Shown here one piece after another: positions 58,832 to 64,000 of a stretch of 64,000 nt of DNA. Positions within the stretch are counted from its first letter, which is position 1. Each line of letters opens with the position of its first letter. The stretch lies in assembly GCF_040939455.1 (NCBI RefSeq), contig NC_134106.1, positions 91,209,001 to 91,273,000 of the forward strand, given 5' to 3'. Under the pieces are notes generated by a model. It did not search any database and was not told where the DNA came from. It saw only the letters and a list, made by a program, of their open reading frames with translations. Source of the DNA: Microcebus murinus. Lineage: Eukaryota > Chordata > Mammalia > Primates > Cheirogaleidae. The translations under genes were made by a program, and so were the position numbers.

Positions 58832-58866
58832 CTTCTACTCAAAAGTAGAAGCAGCTCAAAAGTAGA
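58832..58866. repeat. 8-bp hairpin plus 12-bp direct repeat
   Basis: CTTCTACT (58832-58839) pairs with AGTAGAAG (58844-58851) around CAAA. CTCAAAAGTAGA is repeated directly at 58838-58849 and 58855-58866. Confidence 0.9.
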
Positions 58867-58869
58867 TTC

Positions 58870-59955
58870 TGTTGAAATGTTTTATAGCCATCCAATATGT
58901 CCTGGAGGGAAGATGTCTGTCCCTGCATCCACTTTTTACTGCAAGGGTATCTATATATGCATTGCACGAAAATGTAGTTTAAATCCACCTGATGTAGAGG
59001 CTTGGATTATTGGTCATATTTATATCCAAGGTCTATGGCTGGGATCTACTGGGAGGATTTATTTAATGTATATAGGCTATAAAATTAAATCGTATCACCC
59101 CAGACCCATTAGAGCACAGTATTCTCATTACCTTTGATTTCTGCCTTTTACTAGCTCAGGGTCCTACCCAGAGAAAAGCACTGCCCATTTCTGCTGCCTT
59201 CCAAAGTCTGACTTCCTTCCCCCAACTCCATAGACATGATGACAGGCCCCGCTGCTCTCAGATGGAGCTGCAGAGAAGCTTGCCCAAAGACAATTTTCAT
59301 TTCAAAGCTCAAACATGAAAAGCGCTCCCTTGCTGGGTAAATGAACCCACTGTTTTCTTGCTAAATCAAGCTCTGTTGAAGGGAAGTCAGAGAATGAAAC
59401 TGGCAGAAGAATTGAGGAGAGGGGGAGTGGAAAACAAAACTTTGATCCCTTCTTTTTTCTTTTTCTTTTTTTTTTCCTTTTTCAATTTCTCAACTAAGTT
59501 TAACTTGGCTGAATAAATGAGCCATGTTTTCCTAAGATGCACTGAGAAAGGCAATCGGTGGACAAGGCTTGTTTAATGATAAGGCCTGATGTCTCATGGC
59601 CCTTGATCGAACCTAAAAGGCTAGTTAAACCTTTCACCCCAGTGCCCAGATCCCTGCGGTAATTTGGACTTCAGTTGTGGGAGGGTCATGAACATCTATC
59701 TTCCTTTTGTACAGAGGTGGAAGCTCAGCTTCCTGGAACTCAATATCCATACAGTAGCAGTCTCTGTACCTCTGAAAAAACTGACAAAAAAAAAAAAGAA
59801 AGGCTGTAAGTTTTTGATAGTGGGCAATGGGCAGATTTTACCTTCCTTGAATCCCCCAGCCTACTCTTGGGTCTCACCCACCTCTTCCATAAAAGGAAAT
59901 AACACTAATGGTTGAATGGTTTATAGAATTCAGCTGCCCAGTTTCCTGGAGGAAG
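58870..59955. other. mostly unique DNA
   Basis: No gene or confident repeat. Pyrimidine tract at 59450-59485 (TTTTTC repeats). The sequence 59530-59660 is repeat-free and could be conserved, but shows no clear motif cluster. Confidence 0.45.
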
Positions 59956-59959
59956 AAGA

Positions 59960-60295
59960 GAATGGTAGTTTGCAGGAACTGGGGATGGGGGGATATGGGA
60001 GATGTTCGTCAAAAGATACAAAATATCAGTGAGAAAGGAGAGAAGTAAGTTCAGGAGAGCTATTATATTAATATATCACATAGTGATTATAGTTAACAAC
60101 AATGTATTGTATACTTGAAATTGAGAGAGAGTAGATTTTAAATTTCTTTCTAAAAAGAAAATAAGTATGTGAGGTCATGGATACGTTAATTGTCTTGATG
60201 TGGTCATTTCACAATGTGTACAGATATCAAACTATCATGCTGTATGCTATAAATACATACAATCTTTACTTATCAATCAAATAAGAATTAAAAAA
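59960..60295 (+). mobile_element. LINE-1 3'UTR end
   Basis: GATATGGGAGATGTTCGTCA, AGTGATTATAGTTAACAACA, ATTTCACAATGTGTACAGAT, ending TTATCAATCAAATAAGAATT. This is the 3' end of an old (L1MA/MB-like) L1. Confidence 0.8.
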
Positions 60296-60299
60296 CTAA

Positions 60300-60710
60300 A
60301 ATAGAACAGTCTTCTTTTCTCTGGGAAGATCTGCATCCTCAGACAGTTGTGAGAGGAGTCCACATTGGGTCAAGAGAGAGGAAGAGGACAGTCGCCAGAC
60401 AGACAGTGAAGCTCCTCACCCAATTTCCAGAAAGGAGCAAGAGACCATGTTTACTTTTGCAGATGATCTCTGAGACTTTGCCCAGGTTTATGCTCTGTAA
60501 TTTTGAGGACACCCACTTATTACCCCTTAGGTTTAAAACAACAACAACAGCAGCAAAAAGCCTTCCAACTCCATTTAGCTCTTTCCCCTGGTGTTACTAA
60601 TACAGCGCCACTAATCAGATCTTGCATAGCCACCTTTGGTTGTCCACCCCTTCCTTCTTACTGACTGAACCCACTCCTCCAAGGGTTGTGAGGGAGATAA
60701 AAGAACACCA
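60300..60710. other. unique DNA
   Basis: A short (AAC)n/(AGC) tract at 60537-60557; otherwise no feature recognised. Confidence 0.45.
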
Positions 60711-60714
60711 TACA

Positions 60715-60715
<1 letters not shown>

Positions 60716-60766
<51 letters not shown>
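60716..60766. repeat. (CA)n dinucleotide microsatellite
   Basis: About 25 nearly uninterrupted CA units. Uninterrupted tracts of this length are usually length-variable between individuals. Confidence 0.97.
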
Positions 60767-60767
<1 letters not shown>

Positions 60768-60769
60768 TG

Positions 60770-61645
60770 GGTAGGACTGAACTGCAGCTAAGGCTGGAGT
60801 AGAACTAGAACTAAATCTTAATACCCAATGCAGTCAACAAGGAACCCAGACTGGACTACAGGGAACACCCATTTTCACTAAGTGAAATTTAATACTCCAT
60901 TAATTTCCATCTCTGTCTTACTTCTTTAAATGTTTAAACCCTAGTTGCCAGTGTTAAAATACTCTGAATGATTGCAGAGAAGAGCAGGGAGAACAAAGTA
61001 ACACCATTTTCCCATTTGGAAACAAACCCAGTCTCACTTCAATTACATGGAAGAAAGATTCAAAAGAGGCAGAGATAAAGAGAGACAGAGATAGAGACAG
61101 AGACAGAGAGTCAAAGAGAGGCAGGGAGAAAGATGATTAGACCCGTTCCCACCGTAATCCCTGTGTCAACTTATCAATGAGGTCACATGTACTGAAGAGG
61201 GAGAAGTAAGATAGGAAGTAGAGGTGGAGAGACATCCTTGTCTCCTAGATTGTACTCTAATCATTTATGCTTTAGCAGTACAGAAGAGAAAGCCTCATCC
61301 GTGTATCCTTCTTAAAACACACTGCGACTCCTTCCTCTCGTGAACAAGGACAATCAGTGATTTGAATATGACTAGTAACAGGTGTGTTCCTTTCATCAGG
61401 GACATGATACACGACATACTGAAAGAACCACATGGGAGGGAGATAACATTCTGGATATAACTGTGACATGATATTATGTGAAGGAAAATAAGAAAATTGA
61501 AAGGACAAGAACTGTGGAAGAAATGTGTCTGAATGTTCAGGATACAATTTAAAATCAGGCAGGACACATACTGTTTCAAATATCACAGCCTCAGAGGCAG
61601 TGTGAAATAGTGAAAAAAAAGCACAGGCTGTAGGGTGAAAAAGGA
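60770..61645. other. mostly unique DNA with GA-rich tract
   Basis: Imperfect AGAGACAGAGAT repeat at 61070-61125. Overlapping minus-strand frames at 61272-61586 reach about 100 codons without recognisable domain. Confidence 0.45.
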
Positions 61646-61649
61646 CTTA

Positions 61650-62330
61650 TGATTTTGAGTGTGTGATGAACATATTCCATTTTACCCCTTCTACTAATCA
61701 CAATTTAAAAACCTGGATAAAATGTATAAGTCATCTACTAGAAGGCTCTGAAAGGTGGAGAAAAGAATACCTGGCTTGGGATCTTGGGGCTTGAGCAAGG
61801 ACAAAACACCACTCGTGGGTGCAGCCTATGAGTAGTAAATAGGCAGTAGTGCTCTTTCACTGGGGGTGGATCCTGTCATCTGGGTAACATAGAGATTGAG
61901 CAAGTCAGAATAGCACTTCAGAAACTTGAAACAGTAACTTGACATTTGAAAAGGGAAACAGGACATGGTTTCTGAACCTAAGCAGGTTGACATCCTAATA
62001 AAAAAAGACTTAAATGGAAACTAAAGTCTTCTAACTGAATACTCGAAATGTCTAGGATGCAGTCCACATTACTCATTATACCAAGAAACAGGAAAATCTC
62101 GAATCAAATGAGAAGGGATAATCAATGACATCAACACCAAAGTAACAGAGATGTTATAATTATTAGACAATGATTTAGAGACAGATATAATAAAAATGTG
62201 CCAATGAGCAACTGCAAACACTCTTGAAACAACAACCACAAAATCTCAGAAAGGAAATAGAAGACTCAAATGAAATTTTAATTCTGAAAAACAATATAAC
62301 TGGAATAGACTAAAAAGCACTTGAATTTAA
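61650..62330 (+). mobile_element. old LINE-1 5' region fragment
   Basis: AACTGAATACTCGAAATGTC, ACCAAGAAACAGGAAAATCT, AACAGAGATGTTATAATTAT, TAGACAATGATTTAGAGACA resemble the region upstream of ORF1 in old L1M elements. No other L1 part adjoins it. Confidence 0.65.
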
Positions 62331-62521
62331 CACAATTCATTAATAACCTTGTTATTCTATTAAAATGACAACCTCTTACAAATCTAGCTGCCTGAATTTC
62401 TCTCTTTGAGTTTGGATTTAAGTACTGTGTTAAGTTATAATAGTATATAATATCTCCTAGAGTTATTGTAAGAATTAAATGCTATCAAATGTCATCAACA
62501 AAGGTAACAAAATATGTTTAT

Positions 62522-63070
62522 TAGTTATCAATTGCTTTTTTTCCAATTGCTGCCTAACAAACTAACCCCCTGCCCCCCAAAAAATTTTGTGGCTTAAAAG
62601 AACAAAAATAGTTTGCTCATAAATCTGAAGTCTTGGCACGCCCTTTCCCATTGGTTTCAGCTGGAGTAGCTAGATCTAGAATCATCTGAAACATCTGAAA
62701 GCTCACACATGCTGTCACCTGGGCTAGAAAGAATCAAATAGGTGGGGACCAGGACTCTATATAGTTTCTCCATGTGATTCCCCAGCATGACAGTTTCAGA
62801 GCGGCTAGACTTTTTATATGTAAGCTTAGAACTTCCAAGATGTGTTTTAAGAAAGTTGGGGTAAGCCGCCTCATCTTTTATGATTTAGCATTGGAAGTCA
62901 TGCAGCAACGCACCTGCTGTAGTTCTAGGTCCACCCAAATTCAAAAGGAGGGATTATAGACATAGGAGGAAGGTCAACAAAACATGGTAATAGGAGCACT
63001 GTACATGGGATGTACTGGTGTGGTCCCCATGGAACACACAATCTGCCACACATGTGTAAGTACTTTGTCT
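62522..63070 (-). mobile_element. MLT1-like LTR
   Basis: AGTTATCAATTGCTTTTTTT, CCAATTGCTGCCTAACAAAC, TTTTGTGGCTTAAAAGAACA, TCTTTTATGATTTAGCATTG, GGAAGTCATGCAGCAACGCA follow an old MLT1-class LTR in reverse. Confidence 0.75.
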
Positions 63071-63077
63071 GATACTA

Positions 63078-63304
63078 CAAGCCATGGATTAGCAAACTAC
63101 AGCCTTCAGGCCAATTTAGTCCTCTGCCTGCTTTTACAAATAAAGTTTTATAAGAACACAGTCATACCCGTTCATGTATGTATTGTCTGTGGTTGTTTTG
63201 TGCTACAACAGCAGAGTTAAGTAGTTGTCACAGAGACCATTTAGCCACATAACCCAAAATATTTACTACCTGGCCATTTGCAGAAAAAGTTTATTGATCC
63301 TTTT
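63078..63304. mobile_element. hAT MITE, near full length
   Basis: Ends CAAGCCATGGATTAGCAAAC and AAGTTTATTGATCCTTTTGC are decayed versions of CAGGGGTTGGCAAACT and its complement. The centre has TACAAATAAAGTTTTATAAG, GTATTGTCTGTGGTTGTTTT and CAGCAGAGTTAAGTAGTTGT. Related to the half copy at 42440-42552. Confidence 0.8.
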
Positions 63305-63319
63305 GCAGACAATTGCTAC

Positions 63320-63680
63320 ATCCTCCTAGAGATACTGCCTGTCCCTCAGTGTTCCATAGCACTTGCTCCATATTCTGTTGCATTTAGGATTATTTCTATT
63401 GATATAAACATCCAAGCTAGCCCCCCCCCCATGGAAGCTTTGCTTTTGATGTTTCCTCTGCTGATGTTTCCTAAGAGGTTGCTCCTTCTCAGCATTGATG
63501 TCATCTCTTTGGAGAGGCCTTCCCTGGCACCAATCTAAAGTAGCTCCACACTCTCTATTTCTGAGTATCCTATCCCATCACTGTGTTCCATTTTATTCAT
63601 TATACATGTCATTATAGGCAATTATCATGTTTACTACCACTACAGTGTAAGCTACACAATGATAAATAACATGCCTATTT
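63320..63680 (+). mobile_element. LINE-2 3' part
   Basis: CTTTGGAGAGGCCTTCCCTG, ATCTAAAGTAGCTCCACACT, CACTACAGTGTAAGCTACAC follow L2. A run of ten C lies at 63421-63430. Confidence 0.75.
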
Positions 63681-64000
63681 TTTTGTTTGTTTTGTTTTGT
63701 TTTTTAAGAGCACTCCTGTGACACTAGGCTTTCAATTAATACCAGTGTAATTGAGCGAACACGTCAGCGTCACCCCAGCAGATGAGTAATTTTAAAGCAA
63801 AGTGTTTTATTATATTTTATATCTTAGGTGCTCATCAGAGTAAATTAAACAAAATGAGGACACTACAAATAGCTTCCAAATGCACGTCCAAATGACATAT
63901 CCCTTAGAGTCTGCAATACAGTGGATTCTAAAAAACATTCCAATAGTCTCTAGCTATTTTCTATGAGCTTAACTTATGTCCTCACTTGTCACAAGCTCTT
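63681..64000. other. unique DNA to window end
   Basis: A TTTTG-type short tract at 63679-63702; no gene or repeat recognised. Confidence 0.45.

Noticed and set aside
63421..63430. C10 homopolymer as a functional site
   Set aside because: A simple homopolymer inside L2; may even carry sequencing length error.

Overview
The window is non-coding primate nuclear DNA: an intergenic stretch or a very large intron. I find no protein-coding gene. The longest open frames (up to about 140 codons) are pieces of LINE-1 reverse transcriptase or chance frames. No splice-bounded exon series, CpG island, rRNA, tRNA, CRISPR array or bacterial feature is visible.

Organism: a strepsirrhine primate, most likely a lemur. 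The Alu elements carry the strepsirrhine-type middle (TTGGCCAATTAATTTC followed by GCTCTTGCTCAGGCTGG) and the arm GTGGCGTCAGCCTAGCTCAC. The younger L1 copies have a 3'UTR that I associate with strepsirrhine L1s (tail side GTTACATATATTGCCTTTGC on the opposite strand). The MIR, L2, MLT1, MST, MLT2, MER20-type and MER5-type elements are general placental repeats. Species cannot be named from this alone.

Layout. 0-11 kb: mostly unique AT-rich DNA with MIRs, an L1 3' end carrying a foreign Alu half-monomer, one complete Alu and an MST-type LTR at 10.4 kb. 11.5 kb: a compact GC-rich hAT-type DNA element with good terminal inverted repeats. 12.5-18 kb: a long L2, then a 3.8-kb decayed L1. 18-29 kb: MIR/L2 remnants, an MLT1 LTR, three non-autonomous hAT-like copies and a little-annotated block at 21-22 kb. 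29.5-31.5 kb: a scrambled L1 cluster. 35-41 kb: an LTR, an old L1 split by an MLT2-type LTR, a long antisense L2, an MLT1 LTR, and an Alu between two TA/TG microsatellites. 42-50.6 kb: L2/MIR, MER20, antisense L1s. 50.7-53 kb: an L2-like repeat interrupted by a 5'-inverted L1. 54-57 kb: MLT1, a Tigger-like MITE, and an Alu nested in L2. 57-64 kb: a candidate conserved non-coding block, L1 ends, a (CA)n repeat, an LTR, a hAT MITE and L2.

The most distinctive signals that ordinary annotation would miss are: the GC-rich hAT element; the Alu half-copy without tail or target duplication; two rearranged L1s, one with flanking direct repeats that fit a single twin-primed insertion; and a set of perfect short inverted repeats with tiny loops, several paired with short direct repeats, which look like scars of replication template switching. 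I found no undescribed multi-gene system. Repeat family names come from recalled consensus features, not from a database search, and boundaries are approximate unless terminal repeats or target duplications are stated.
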